Shown: positions 11,079-23,019 of the stretch, piece by piece
How the letters are laid out: the number at the start of each line of letters is the position of its first letter
Position numbering within the stretch: position 1 is the stretch's first letter
Source of the DNA: Darksidea phi
Lineage: Eukaryota > Ascomycota > Dothideomycetes > Pleosporales > Lentitheciaceae
NCBI GenBank assembly: GCA_030770425.1
Contig: JASJFT010000026.1
Coordinates: forward strand, 62,001-126,000
Direction of reading: 5' to 3'
Length of the DNA stretch: 64,000 bases
Translations under genes and position numbers: made by a program
Notes under the pieces: model-generated
The model's database searches: none
Seen by the model: the letters and a program-made list of their open reading frames with translations, nothing else
Told to the model about the DNA's origin: nothing

Positions 11079-12730
11079 GGTGGGTTCAGCGCGTGTATGA
11101 GCTAGCACGTGGTGCACGATAGAGTTTTCGCTGGCCAGTTCAAGATTCGGGAGGAATTGAATAAAACACGAATGATATGATATTTCGACAAAAAGCTAAG
11201 TATGTGCGAGGAGTGTGAGAGAAAAAGATCGCTTCAAGGCATTGAAGGTTGGAGATATGGTTGTGGCGGGGACATGGTTTGGTGGTGCGAGCTTTACGCG
11301 TCTGTCCGACGCGTTCGCGTCAGGTCCTGTCTGGGTTGTTCAGCCACGTGTGGCTCAGTCGGCCACTTTGCCCACCACATTTTTGGTTGTTATATGGACG
11401 ACGGAACGAAGCGCACAGCTTCGGTCATTTCATGGGCACTCGACATACGATAGGCCTGATATTACAAGATGCATAATATCCCCGCTGCAAATAGCTTTTG
11501 CGCTGCGTTCTCTTCTTCCCAGCAACATTGACTATAGTACCAATTTTCTAAGACACGATGATTAGAACTCACCATATTGGATGCTTGATTTCGTGTCCGC
11601 GCCTCCCAAAACAATCTCGGACGAAGACAGTGAGTGCCATTAAAATGTTGAGGAAAGAAGTGAAAGTGCTCGAGAGCTCGGTCTGAGGTCTTGTACGTAC
11701 AGATTCACGTCCTCGTCATAGAGACTATGCAAGCTTTCTACATATGCAGTAGCAACAAAAAAGGATTACATTACAAGCCTATGACAAAGGGGTTCAGGTT
11801 TTGTTATTATTGACCATTTCACAGCTCCGCAAGAAGATCCGGACTGCCACTAGATCTTCAATCCCGCCGACCGCTTAGTCTCTTGATCAAGCGGCGTGAT
11901 GAAGGCAATCGAATGCGTGTCGCAGCTGTAGAGCATGATTCATTGCGAAGAAAGCCGAAAATAGGAGCGTCGAGTACAAGAACATGCCGAAGGATTATAA
12001 GAGATCCGAGACGCATTTTCACAAAAGCGCGGATGACATGGATCATAGATTTGAGGAACTGATCCATATTCTTGAAGGATGAAGATAGCCGCTTAAAGAT
12101 ATTGGAGAGATGAGTGTAGAGAAGTTGAGCCACTGATACAATCCTACAAAATCCCATCTAGGTAGTCTTCAATTACACCCACACATCTTGGTCAGTCTTG
12201 TATCCTAAGGCAAGACCTCGCTCTTTGAGAACAGACAGATAAACGAGTTATCGCTGATGTCCTCGCGAGTATCAAAAGGCAATATCGGTGCATGGCCCTT
12301 CTTTCCGCTGCTTTGGATGCTAAAGTCGCCGAGCAGATATCGCTAGATCCTCTTTTCATGTTAAATCCTTTCATTTAATGTCCTGGGTCGTTTTTGTTGC
12401 AAGTCGCCCTCCTCAGGGTACTACAACATATGGACGCCAGGATGGAGTTTATAAAGCTCATAACTCCACTGTTTGCCGACTTACGCTGTCGTTTACACAT
12501 GCCCCGGCTAGCTGGGCGCAACGTGGGTTCCGGTTTGACCCTCAGTAGGCCGCTGCGTTCGCCGCGAAAGACCAGCGAGGATATCTTGCAAGGCCCCCAA
12601 GAGGTAAGTTTCTGGTTTATGGGAAAGGAGGGCAGTACGTAAGTGACTTCGAATACGGCACCGCAGGGCATGATATAGTCAGTCATTTGCATTGAAGTCC
12701 ATTTTGGCAACGCTAGGAAAGAGCAATGAT
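11079..12730. other. Intergenic 1.65 kb, no gene recognised
   Basis: Holds the MRC1 promoter on its left and the 3' flank of the aldo-keto reductase on its right. Short frames near 11.2-11.6 kb and 11.9-12.2 kb lack coding character and splice continuity. A dispersed repeat copy lies at 11705-11800. Confidence 0.55.
11705..11800. repeat. Dispersed repeat, copy A
   Basis: About 95 bp similar to 47794-47895. The best block is GTCATAGAGACTATGCAAGC (identical in both copies), followed by alternating TA-rich and poly-A segments and ATCTATGGCAAGGGG-like sequence. By eye identity is roughly 70-75%, with small indels. Confidence 0.6.
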
Positions 12731-14084
12731 CTATATGATAATCTGGTTTGGCGCATCTTGCTCTTCTGGCTCATCGAATATGTTAATGCACCAGCGAGGC
12801 AGATTGGCAGTATAGGGAATGTTATACCTCCTCCTCCCCTGGTATTCGTCAGAAAACTTCTGGATAGCCGCCATATCGTCCTCGTTCAGCTCAATGTCCT
12901 TGAAGTTCTCTGCAATGCGCGAAGGAGTAACGGACTTGGGAATAACAGAGTGTCCGCCGACCTGGCTCCAAGCTAGAATTACTTGGGCAGGCGTAGCACC
13001 CTTTTTCTCTGCGATCGCCTTGATTTCGGGACGTGTAATGAGGAGTGGGATATTGAAGAAGTTGTTGCCGAAGGCTGAGTAGGCGGTGATATGGACGTTT
13101 TTCTCCTTGGCGTAGTCAATGAGCTCCTTGCTAGGGAGGATCGGGTGACGCTCGATCTGGTTGACGGCAGGGACGAGACCCGTTTTATCAATGAGGGCCT
13201 TGAGGGTTTTGTAGGTGAAATTGGATACGCCGACGGAGCGGACCTTGCTCTTAGGCAGCTTGTTCACGGCCTTCCATGTCTCACTGTTAGGGATTGAATT
13301 GTCGATGTTGACCTCATCAGGGTTTGAGGTAGCAGGAAAGAGATCGGAGTGTGGATCTTTTCCGGGCCCAAAGTTGACAGGCCAGTGGACGAGATAGAGG
13401 TCGAGGTATTCAAGCTCGAGTTCAGCGAGAGTGTCGTCCAAGGCGGCCTCAACATGGGCGGGGTCGTGCTGCGTGTTCCAGAGCTTCGAAGTGATGAAGA
13501 TGTCCTCGCGCTTGAGGCCAGGGATGTCGGCGAATGCACGTTTGAGACCCTGCGCGACTTCTTTTTGGTTCTCGTATCTATGATTGGTGGAATTACTTGT
13601 CAGCGCAGCGTCTTTTATGTGACGTTTTTTCCGCCACGGAGACATCCCAGCTGAACTCCCACCAAACGGTATGGACGGGCTCTCGTGGCAGCAGCGACGG
13701 AAAAGCCCAATGAGGACTACGGAGCACTAGAGTGGGTGCACGTACATCTTCGCAAGGTCCTGTAGGAAAGCCAATGTCAGTGACATACCGCCAGCATACG
13801 AAGACTTCGCGGAGATGTGCTCGCGTGCTCAGAGAAACGCAGTCGAGAGTATGCGATGCTCAGGATCTTTAGGGTCACATACAAGGTGTCGGTATCCGAT
13901 CTTCAAGGCCTCATAGACGCCGTTTCCGACCTCGCCAGGAGCGGCCTGCCAGGTGCCGTATCCCAGTTGACTGTTGAAAAGAAGCTCGTCAGCACTTGCT
14001 GTCACTGACGGGTGGGTCATGGAGCGCAGAGACGTACGGGATCTTGTGTCCGGTGTTGAGGGTAACAGTCTTGCCTGAAGACAT
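12731..14084 (-). CDS. Aldo-keto reductase (glycerol/aldehyde reductase type)
   Basis: NADPH-dependent reductase of the AKR fold, closest in pattern to fungal Gcy1/glycerol dehydrogenase enzymes. Four exons on the minus strand: 14084-14038, 13970-13883, 13759-13746 (a 14-nt microexon) and 13577-12731. They total 996 nt and 331 aa. The catalytic tetrad is complete: Asp46, Tyr51, Lys81 (FITSKLWNT) and His114 (LYLVHWP). Asp46 is the first codon of the microexon and Tyr51 the first complete codon after its 3' junction. GVSNF and the C-terminal cofactor block [16 protein letters not shown] are also present. Donors are GTACGT, GTATGT and GTACGT. The physiological substrate cannot be read from sequence. 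Confidence 0.92.
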
Positions 14085-16784
14085 GCTGATAGATAGCTGA
14101 AGTCTAATTATGGGAGGAATACGATGTGTGTGCTTGTAGTCGAGGCCACGAACGTGGGGTCGATCCTCTTAAGTACTCCATTAACGACCAGCCAGGCATG
14201 ATGCCGGGGTGACGCCTGTTGGGATACCATTAGGCACTGATGCAGAAAGCGATCCAATCGCGTTGGACGGCGGAAAGAATCAGAAGAGTACGTGAATGTC
14301 ACGACGGCCAGTTAGCCCCGCTGGCGTCATTTGGAGGGGTTGGGCGGGGCACGCGGCTCGGTGGGAAAGCTGCCGAATGTTTTTCCGTAGGTGTCTCGGC
14401 CACGGCGGTCATTGTTTTTTCCAACAAGCTCAGAACTCATGCGCCAAAATACTCTGTGGCATTTGCTCCGTGCCATCTACGACTATCTTGTCTTGCCTGT
14501 TCCCTCAAAAGCCTTGTAGACGATGCTTTTTTGCAACTCAACAGAGCAAGTAACTATCAGCCGTATGCTTACTAAGATGCAACTCAGACGCGGCAGCCTC
14601 GCAGCATTCTTTAGCCCTCTTGTATCTGTTTTGAGCTCTTGTCTGCTTGTGCATCCTGTTGGGCGGAAACGAATGACCGAAGCTAGATGAAGTTGGAACC
14701 CATAGTGGACACCTTACTAATCAACATATATCGAAATCAACGCGTAGGGTGGTATGTTGGTTGAGGATTTATTGAGCGGAGATCCTTCAGCAAAATGTCT
14801 CGCCTTCTCCGCGCCTGTACTCGGCGTTCGTTCCTTCCACGTTTGCCCGGCTGCCTGGTGGGGAGATAAACAGGTAGTGTCTCATTCCTCCAGCCCGTCT
14901 GTCGACAACAACTCCCTGGGCAGGATCCGAACCTTCTCCAAAGCTCTCCTAAGCTGTCTCAAAAGGCTACGATGCTCCTCTCGGCATTGTACCTTCCTCT
15001 TCTGTAAGCAATCACGGTGGGCGGCCTGACTTCATGCAACAGCTTGAATACCTGACTCTAGCCGATTCTTTTCGGCCCCTCGTTCGAGCGGGGCGCTGTG
15101 CATACAGAAGCGAGCTGATATCACCCTTCGGTACCCGATGGAAGCAATCTCCATGTCCTGCAAGTCACAGCCGGGTCAGCAGCTTGATCATGCAAGTTGC
15201 CTCTCCGATATGCAGCGGTTCGCTTCTGTAGGGACTGCATCGGCATCTCTCCCGGCGCACTCGTTGAGGGCCCGTCAGAGTGGCATTAATCTGCTTCGTC
15301 CGACGACGGAGCATTCCAGGGTCCGCGGCCATGAAGCGACCTTGATCTTTGCGACCTTGAAAACTGCCGGGTGGAGAACGAAGCTGGCCGAAATCAAGTT
15401 TACTTTTGCCGGATGTTTCGTTTTCATCATTGAATTTCTACTTACGACGGCGAACCCTGCAAAGGAGCGTTCTATGACCTGGTCCTTTTTGGGCTCCTTT
15501 CTCTGCCTACCGAGTGGTTTGGGTAAAGTCAACCTGAAAATAGCATCTATTTACGCTTATGTGCAGTTGAAACCTCGTACCCCAGATTTAAGGGCCGGCG
15601 CCAGGGGAGGCAACAAGGCCAGTGGCGTTCTCGAAAACCCATGCTGATGCGATCTCGAACGGTACGGAGCGAGCGACGGCTGCAGAACTCCTGGTTTTGA
15701 CTCGGAATTAATGAACCATCGCAACGACGGCGGTACTCAGGTGCTGTGCCGCGAACACACGTGACGACACCGTCGATCACCTACGCGTCGACGCTTAGCG
15801 GTGCCTGCGCGAAATTCATGCTGTCGAACGGTGCAAGGCGCGTCCTCCTGCTCGATTCAATCCTCCCGGATGCTGATGAACTCCGCTGTCTCCCGGCGCA
15901 GCTTGATCAGGCGCGAGGCAATGCCCTTATTCAGAGTCGCCGGCGTCGTCGCGCAAACACCTCGAGGCTTGAGACACGTCTCCGACCAATTGCCAGCGCG
16001 GGAGCGTTGATATAGAATTAAAGGTCTGTTAATTGTGGCCTCCTCTCCCTCACCAGTTCGTGGGCACGACGCAAGCAAGGGCTCGAGATGCTCTTTGCGA
16101 CGGTTTCAAAGGCAGCAGGCAATTCGATGCGGCTTCTTAAGGCTGTGCAGAGGTAGCTGAGCAAGTGCACCATGACTTTCTTGTCGCCGGCCGTGGGCGA
16201 CTAGAAGCATCTCTATCTTCGGCCTAGTGCTGTTTCACATAGCTACCCCTGAGAGAGGAGCTCCCGGCGAGCCTCCGGGAAATCGCAAGCCCAGCGACGC
16301 TATGGAAGCCATCGCGAGGATCCGGAAGAATCGCAGCACGCGCAATTGCACCCACTTCGCGCTTAAAAACCCGCGCAAACTGAAGCTTTGAAGGGCCGTG
16401 AATTACCTCTCGTAAAGCACGGGAGAGATGAGGCTTAGTCGTGACTCCCGGTGCTAAATATACCCAGCCCTGCGCACGGGGAGAGATGACAGCGTGCATG
16501 CCAAGCGGGTTTCAAGGTTGTCCCGATGAAACGAGTTATCCTCAAAACAAGAGCCATCCGCTCCGCCCGAAGATAGGACGATCAATGATTTCCTGACGGC
16601 CTGATACACAGCGCACATCTTCCGACCCGTCCATCAAGACTGCCGCCTCCTTGAACTCTCCGGCGCTGACGACACGACAAGCGTCTCCCTTTTCTGAGCC
16701 GCATCGACACCTCTCCCGCCTGGCCTGGCCCGTCTGCCTCAATCTTCGGGATGAAATTGGACTTCATACGCGCTTTCGAATAAC
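14085..16784. other. Intergenic 2.7 kb without a supportable gene
   Basis: Lies between two genes that point away from each other, so it contains two promoters. Base composition is ordinary. Several frames of 60-170 codons occur on both strands, but none shows family motifs, consistent splice sites or a credible start. It could hold a non-coding RNA or a decayed gene; nothing in it proves either. Confidence 0.5.
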
Positions 16785-18696
16785 ATGGAGACCGACGATT
16801 CTCAGTTCCTCCAATACAGCACTCCCCAGCCCAGCAACAGCTTCAAGCGACCGCGTCGAAGCCTTCAAAGCTCTACACCCCTGAGTAGCGTGTCGGAGAG
16901 CGCGTCTCCCTCTCCCAGGCTGTCCGGCCAGGCGTCGCTCACACCCGATGTCATCGATCACATCAATGGCTTGAAACATCTCGATGACAAGTCGATTCTC
17001 TTGCTGCTGGAGGCAGCTCGCAGCGGAGGTCAGTGTGGTAGCACCCACGCGCCTGTTGTTTGCTAACCACATTCCAGATGGCATGCGCATGTCCCGTCCA
17101 GACAGGTCGTCCATGTCGACACTCGGAAGCCGGAACTCGTCCTATCTAAGCGTACCTTCAAGCAGAGTGAATAGCATGCTCTCCGACCCTCGCTCATCCA
17201 TCGCCTCCACCGATTCGTCCTTCACTCACTACAGCGCTGCCTCCTCTAGACTCTCCACCGCGTCATCTCGCCTCTCTACCATTTCTAATACATCGGCCCC
17301 GAAGAACTTCGCGTGTACATTCTGCGACAAGGCACTCAAGTCAAAGCCGTACTGGAAGTCGCACGAGGAGGAGTTCCACGAGCAGAGGCTCACATGGCGG
17401 TGCCCTGATTGCGAGCAAATATTCCACGCAGGAAAACGATTCCGAGAGCATCACACAAAGCTACATGTAAGATTCCGCGGCCTAATTTTGTAGTGAAGAA
17501 GCTGACATTCCTAGGGTTGCGAGAATTGCAAACAACCTCGAGAAAGCGGGCAACCTACGAGCAGAAAAGCGTCACCTTGCGTCAAAAAGTATGAGATCGT
17601 AATGCACGACAAGGATGCATGGGGATGTGGGTTCTGTGGCAGTCTGTTGGCGACGTGGGAAGAAAGATGCGAACATATTGCCATGCATTTTGAAGAGAAG
17701 AAGACAAAGTGGAACTTCACCAATGTCATCTTGGGGCTCTTGAAGCAATCGGACGTGTCGGAATCCTGGAATCGAATGATGACGCAGAGGCACGGGGACT
17801 CTCAGAACTGGCCACGACTGACCTGGGAATCGAAGAAGTGCAATCGATTGCGATACAAGTTGGAGACGAAGTGGGATACACGAGTGTTTGACGTTGACAA
17901 GGTCGTGCAGGACACGTACGAGTTGGCTGAGATCGAACCAAATGACGTTGTGGATCCCGAACCTGTACCGGAACCGGTTCCTGAAGTCACAGAGTCTACC
18001 GTGACTACTGAGACCGTTGACTGCAAGATGGAAGCTTTCGACTTCACGAACGATCAACGGCTCCAGAGCTCACATGGCCTTCCGTCGGAGGGAGTGATGA
18101 TGGACCTTGATCCTGTGGAGCATCAGCGCCCCCAGACGATGCATCAAGATTTGCAGCCAACTCAATGGCCTGTCAGCACCGATATGTCGCAGGCTACTTT
18201 GGCCGCCGACAATGGCATGGGCGCTTTTGGAGGCTTCGACACGAACATGACGCACTTGTCCACGGACTTCTCCCAGCCCGTAACGCAAGGTTTTCAAGCG
18301 AACTGGCCTAACACGGGCTTCGTGTCCACCCCCGACCTCGTCGCCTTCCAACAGCCAAATCAGTTTATGAACTATAACACGGCACCCCGAGAAGTCGTAC
18401 CAGTTCCAACGTCGCAATACGCCAACTACACGAATCCCAGACAGAGCGTACCACCTAATTTCCTCCATCACTCTAGTAGCACAAATTCGCGACGCTTCGT
18501 CCCGAAGCTGATCAATATTGCAAGTTCAAGCCACCGCGCGACCCATTCGGATCAACCTCCGCCACCACCGCCGAAGGATGAGCATACGAATCGCTTCTCG
18601 AGGATTATCATGCGGAGACGGCCAAGTAATATCTCGCAACATACCGTCGTTTCGCAGAGGGATCTTGGATGGAACGATGAACTAAACTGGGGTTGA
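16785..18696 (+). CDS. C2H2 zinc-finger protein, three fingers, function unknown
   Basis: Probable DNA-binding protein. Exons are 16785-17028, 17078-17466 and 17515-18696, encoding 604 aa with introns of 49 and 48 bp (donors GTCAGT and GTAAGA). A Ser/Arg-rich N-terminus is followed by FACTFCDKALKSKPYWKSHE (C2H2), CPDCEQIFHAGKRFREHHTK (C2H2) and, after intron 2, a third unit WGCGFCGSLLATWEERCEHI ending in an H-x3-H pair. Finger 2 ends exactly at intron 2. The C-terminal 300 residues are Gln/Pro/Asn-rich and low complexity, with no recognised domain, as in fungal transcription factors. I cannot assign a target or a named orthologue. Confidence 0.85.
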
Positions 18697-19542
18697 AGCT
18701 TCAACCCGCGCATTAAAACAGCGTCGGTTGTGCGTAGCCTCAACGGCCGGCAGGACCGGCAACCCCCTACTCTCCTTTACACACCACGCACAAACCAATA
18801 AACTCACTGAGAAAGTGATTCCGAACCTCGCCCTCACATATAAACGAGCAGCTGCTGGATAACACCAAACGGCCCCGTCCGCTGTACGTGAGGCGAGCAC
18901 AGTGTCACCTCTACGGCTTTCTTCTTTATTTTTGCTTGTTTACAACGTCGTTGTCTTCGATTTAGCCTGTCAATCGAAGGAGGTTAGTAGGGTATACCCA
19001 TAACGTGTTCGTGTTCTTTCTGCATGTTTTGGCACAGCACATGTCGCGCGTCGCTTACCTTGTATTGTATGGACTTAATACCCCGATTACCCCTGTCCTG
19101 TTGTTCGAAAATGATGTAATGAGGTTGCGCTGGGCTGATAGATTAACGTGTGGGAACTTGAATGCCAGTTTAACTGTCGAGCATGTCCACTGCCTGTGTT
19201 TGATGTTCTGGAGAAGGTGATGTAGCAGCCGGCCAATCAGACATACAGACGTCGTATTCCGCGGGACAGTTCTTCCTTTGCGCGCTAATGGTGTCTCTCT
19301 CCGTCCTCACAGCATTATCCGGATCCGCAGCCGATTATAAATATTGCATCTTTCCCCACAAAGAGAATGATTCGCTAATCAATTATTTGACCGGTGTATC
19401 TCGACCAGGAACTCCAAGCTAAGATCTAACACCCCACCATCAGTCCTTCACGGTCAAGTGCACATCTTGTCATCCAAACAACACCCAACCCCGTACACCT
19501 CCCTTAACGCTTTATACGTACACGTCCATCCCTGCTGCCAAA
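18697..19542. other. Intergenic between two + genes
   Basis: Contains the 3' end of the zinc-finger gene and the promoter of the MOSC gene. Pyrimidine-rich sequence and short C-rich stretches (CACCCCACC-like) lie in the last 130 bp before the MOSC ATG, a common fungal leader pattern. No gene is seen. Confidence 0.5.
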
Positions 19543-20761
19543 ATGGCTCTCTCTCAGGCTAGCCGCGGAGCGATAGTTGTCTCCGCCTTCTTCCTTCCCG
19601 TCCTTACCTACCTCTACGTCAACCGGAGTCAAAGGAAAAAGTCAGCAGGCCCGCTTCCACCTCCAACGGAGATTACTAAAATCTTCATTCATCCGATTAA
19701 GTCTTGTCATGGACTGACAGTAAATGAGGCAAAGTTGTTGCCAACAGGCTTGGATCTAGGTGCGTTTTGTAGTGCTGATTTGCTTACATCCCTTATCATG
19801 CTGTTACCGCTATATTCTTTTCAAACAAGGGCCGCTATGCTAACATAATGTAGATCGACAATGGATGTGGGTAACATACCCAGCCCACAAATTCCTCACA
19901 AGTGTGCCCCCAAAATCTGCCCCACATTATCATCCACCTCTCTAACCGTCCACAGTCCGCAATGATTCCAGAATGACCCTTATTCGCCCAACATACGACT
20001 CTGACACCGACACACTGACCGTCACCGCCCCAGCATCTGAGTCGGTTGACGAGAAACTTGAATTTAGCATTCCCGCTCATCCAACTCCTGAATGGCTTTC
20101 CAAAAACACCAACGTAGTGAACGTTGACATCTGGGGTCACGACACACCAGCACACTCCTACTCCGCCGCTTTGACCGGCTCGTTCAATGACTTCTTCGGC
20201 AAAGAGGTTAGATTGGTCTATAAATCGCCTTTCTCCGATTCGCCGCGAGAACTGGTGTCGAACGGCGCGAAGAATGTTTTGGGACGAGAAGGATCGACCT
20301 GCTTCCCAGATCTAATGCCCATTCTAGTAGGCTGCGAAAGCAGCATCGACGAACTAAACACGCGGCTCAAAGCAGCCGAAGATCTCACCATCGACGTCCG
20401 TCGCTTCCGCCCCAACATCCTCGTCAAAGGCGACAAGCCTTGGGATGAAGATCGCTGGAAAACGCTACGCATTTCTCCCAAGCCCGGTTCCGACTCTAAA
20501 ATGGACGCGATTACACTAGACGTCACGCAACGCTGCGCAAGATGCCAGGTCCCGAATGTGGACCCGGAGACGGCAGAAAAGCATAAGAGGCAGCCTTGGG
20601 ATACGCTGATGAAGTATAGAAGGGTGGACGAGGGAATAAAGTTTAAGCCTTGTTTTGGCATGCTTTGCGTACCTAGGGGAGAGGGAGGGAAAGTGGAGGT
20701 TGGGATGAAGTTGGAGGTGACGGAAGTTACGGATAAGCATCGGTATATTGGAGGATTCTAG
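19543..20761 (+). CDS. MOSC-domain protein, mARC-like, membrane anchored
   Basis: Molybdenum-cofactor (sulfurase C-terminal) domain protein related to mitochondrial amidoxime-reducing component. Exons are 19543-19759, 19854-19901 (48 nt) and 19956-20761, encoding 356 aa. Residues 9-26 form one hydrophobic segment followed by RSQRKK, a signal anchor. The MOSC N-terminal beta-barrel starts at ITKIFIHPIKSCHG; exon 2 carries DRQWMWV and exon 3 starts RNDSRMTLIRP. The MOSC core has VRRFRPNILV and RCARCQVPNVDPETA; a Cys in this motif ligates molybdenum in mARC enzymes. Whether the fungal protein reduces N-hydroxylated substrates is not shown by the sequence. Confidence 0.88.
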
Positions 20762-21385
20762 GGAGTGCAGTACAACATTTGAAGGGTTGCAGAGATAAGA
20801 TGGAAACGGTACTCTGCAGCAGCTACCCGTGAAGAACTCTAGGGTCAAACATAGGTCGGATTCTTAAATTGAAATGTCGAGTTTACGCGGGACCAAGATT
20901 AACTGTCTAAAAACGCTTCAATGAGGAGCAATGGAGAGCGACCCAAACAGAGAACCCGAGAAGACAATTCAAGAAGATACTCTTGATACAATATCTCATC
21001 GCGTCAACCCTCTAACTACTACCACTTCAACGCTACCACTCTGATCACTGCACAGGTGAAGCGGATATATATTTTACTGTCCAAAAGACTGCTGGCGGGG
21101 TGGGAGTCAACACACGGTGTAACGGCTGGAGCCGGTGGGTACACGGGAAGTAGCAGTGCGGTTTCGCTAGACTCAGCGTCCATGTGGTCCACGTCTTCGT
21201 TAGAGAGCGTAACCTTCCTCACAAGTCCACGCCGCCGCTTCTCCTCATTCCGACCGAGCATTGGTGATCCGGAAGGGTGTCGATAGGTTAGCAGTCGTGA
21301 CTGCTCACCAAAGCCGGAAGCATTCATCCAGATCCTTGGTCTCCCTCAACGAGCTCAAAAATAACCTCATACACTTAATGATGCA
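20762..21385. other. Intergenic between convergent genes
   Basis: Shared 3' flank of the MOSC gene (+) and the Nudix gene (-), 624 bp. No gene, structured RNA or repeat is recognised. Confidence 0.5.
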
Positions 21386-22264
21386 TCATCTCTCGAACAT
21401 TCCGATTCGAATGTCGCGTAGCTTCTCTCCGATCTTGCCGGACCTATTGAGGCCTTCGTATAGCGCCCAAGCAGCTAGCGTTTTCGCATCCCTTGCACAT
21501 GCTCTCCAAAGCTCTTCATATTCAACAACTCGCAAGGTAATAAGCTCGTCTTGCGTCCGTTCACCCGTCAGCTTTCCTTTCAAAGCCTCGATTTCCTTCC
21601 GGTCTAGGACTTTTTCCCATAGCAACAAAGGAACATATTCGTCAAGATTTGCTGGGCTCGGGTATATTGCCGGCTGTAGCTTCTCCTTTGTGTCGGCATG
21701 TTCCAGGGCCAGCTTCGTCAGGTCAATCAACTCTTCTGTCCGGACTTTCAGGTTTGTTTCTTCATAGATCTCGTCGATTGCTTTTCCCTTGACATCACCT
21801 GACTGCTCGTCTAGCATGCCTGCGGGTATTTCTAGGAAGGATGTGCTGCATGCGCCAATCCGTGGCTGCTCCGTGAGAATGACGTATCGCTCGTTTCTGG
21901 AGTCCTTCGGTCGTAGTATCATCAGCACTGCTACGCTGCCGCCGCGCAAGAAAATAACTCTATCGAGCTTGTTTCCAGGGCCTTCTCCGTCACTCTTTCG
22001 TAACAGTGCCTCTATGGTCATGAATCCTATTTTTCCATTCACGAAGACAGTGAGTGTGTGTATCTTCACCTCTACTAGCCTCCAGGGTTCCGATTCAAAT
22101 GTGTGTCCTGGAGTATCCTGTATTGCAAGATTTGTCTTCAATGACCCCAGCCAATTCTTGAATGCTGGGAATGCCATTAGCCTCTGTTCGTTGATATCGA
22201 TGCCATCTCCCACGGTCACGGGAATGGCGCGCCTGTAGGCTGAAAGCTGAAATGTTGTCGGCAT
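21386..22264 (-). CDS. Nudix hydrolase, ADP-sugar pyrophosphatase-like
   Basis: Probable nucleoside-diphosphate-sugar (ADP-ribose or ADP-glucose type) hydrolase. Single exon, 292 aa, ATG at 22264. An N-terminal domain of about 110 residues precedes GGSVAVLMILRPK and the Nudix box around EIPAGMLDEQSGDVKGKAID followed by EIYEETNL. The EE pair is kept, but the box Arg is replaced by Asp and the last Gly by Asn, and one spacer differs in length. The domain order resembles plant and fungal Nudix proteins acting on ADP-sugars, which also have relaxed boxes. It is divergent from the HET-domain gene. Activity and substrate are uncertain. Confidence 0.85.
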   Translation of the reverse strand: MPTTFQLSAYRRAIPVTVGDGIDINEQRLMAFPAFKNWLGSLKTNLAIQDTPGHTFESEPWRLVEVKIHTLTVFVNGKIGFMTIEALLRKSDGEGPGNKLDRVIFLRGGSVAVLMILRPKDSRNERYVILTEQPRIGACSTSFLEIPAGMLDEQSGDVKGKAIDEIYEETNLKVRTEELIDLTKLALEHADTKEKLQPAIYPSPANLDEYVPLLLWEKVLDRKEIEALKGKLTGERTQDELITLRVVEYEELWRACARDAKTLAAWALYEGLNRSGKIGEKLRDIRIGMFER

Positions 22265-23019
22265 TTTCGTCGCTGGTCAGATGAGATGGAAAGGAGTATC
22301 AGAACGCGCGACACCCGTAATTGTGTTACTGTGTTCGGCTTCTATGCGCCGTTAAAGAGTCGCGCTCCAGGCTGCGCAGTTTGTCGTCGTCGGGATCAGG
22401 TGGAGGGGTGGCGGGGCGCAGTAATCCAGTGGCCCAGGCAGCCACGACCCATACCCCATGTTTGAATTTTGTGCCTTGTACAGGGTTTGCTTCGGCGCCT
22501 CATTTAGCTCCAGCTCACAATCGTTTACACTGGCCTATCAAGCGACTGCAATATGTGCTTGCACATGGCTCCTTTTGTGGCGATGCACGAGCACGGTGCC
22601 CCGCTTTCTCATCGCCGCCGTCCGTACAAAACCATCCCAAGAACCATCGGATGACTGAGCTATCACCAGCTCAATCCACGCTCAAAAGCGACTTTTATCC
22701 TTATGTATCTTCGACTTTCCCTTATGCAACTCACAATACCGCCTAACTTGTAGATTTGTCAACCACTATAGACAAGGGTGCAGAGTTCCAATTCTACGTC
22801 CTCGAATGCGACGTACTCCTACGCTTCAGGCTCGTGCACGATTGGATGGACTTGCAGTAGACGTCATCCAGCAAAAGCCGCCCGGATATCCCCCGAGTTT
22901 TAATTCCTACCGAACACTTTGGAACGTTCCTCTAAGATCCGACGATTTTGTACCGCCTCGCACAGAACTCTTTAGGTGTCAAGGACGGACTTAGTGAAAT
23001 TTGCCTGTTCTTCTTTAAA
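22265..23019. promoter_or_regulatory. Divergent spacer Nudix / HET gene
   Basis: 755 bp between the two ATGs, which must contain both promoters. No convincing TATA box or repeated operator is seen. A GC-rich block with GTCGTCGGG lies near the Nudix side. Confidence 0.45.

Noticed and set aside
11202..11565. Overlapping frames of 75-116 codons upstream of MRC1
   Set aside because: Three frames over the same bases with no motif and no splice continuity; treated as promoter DNA.
14923..14933. tRNA B-box-like GGTTCGGATCC on the minus strand
   Set aside because: The flanking bases do not form a T stem and no A box or acceptor stem fits. I found no convincing tRNA gene in the window.
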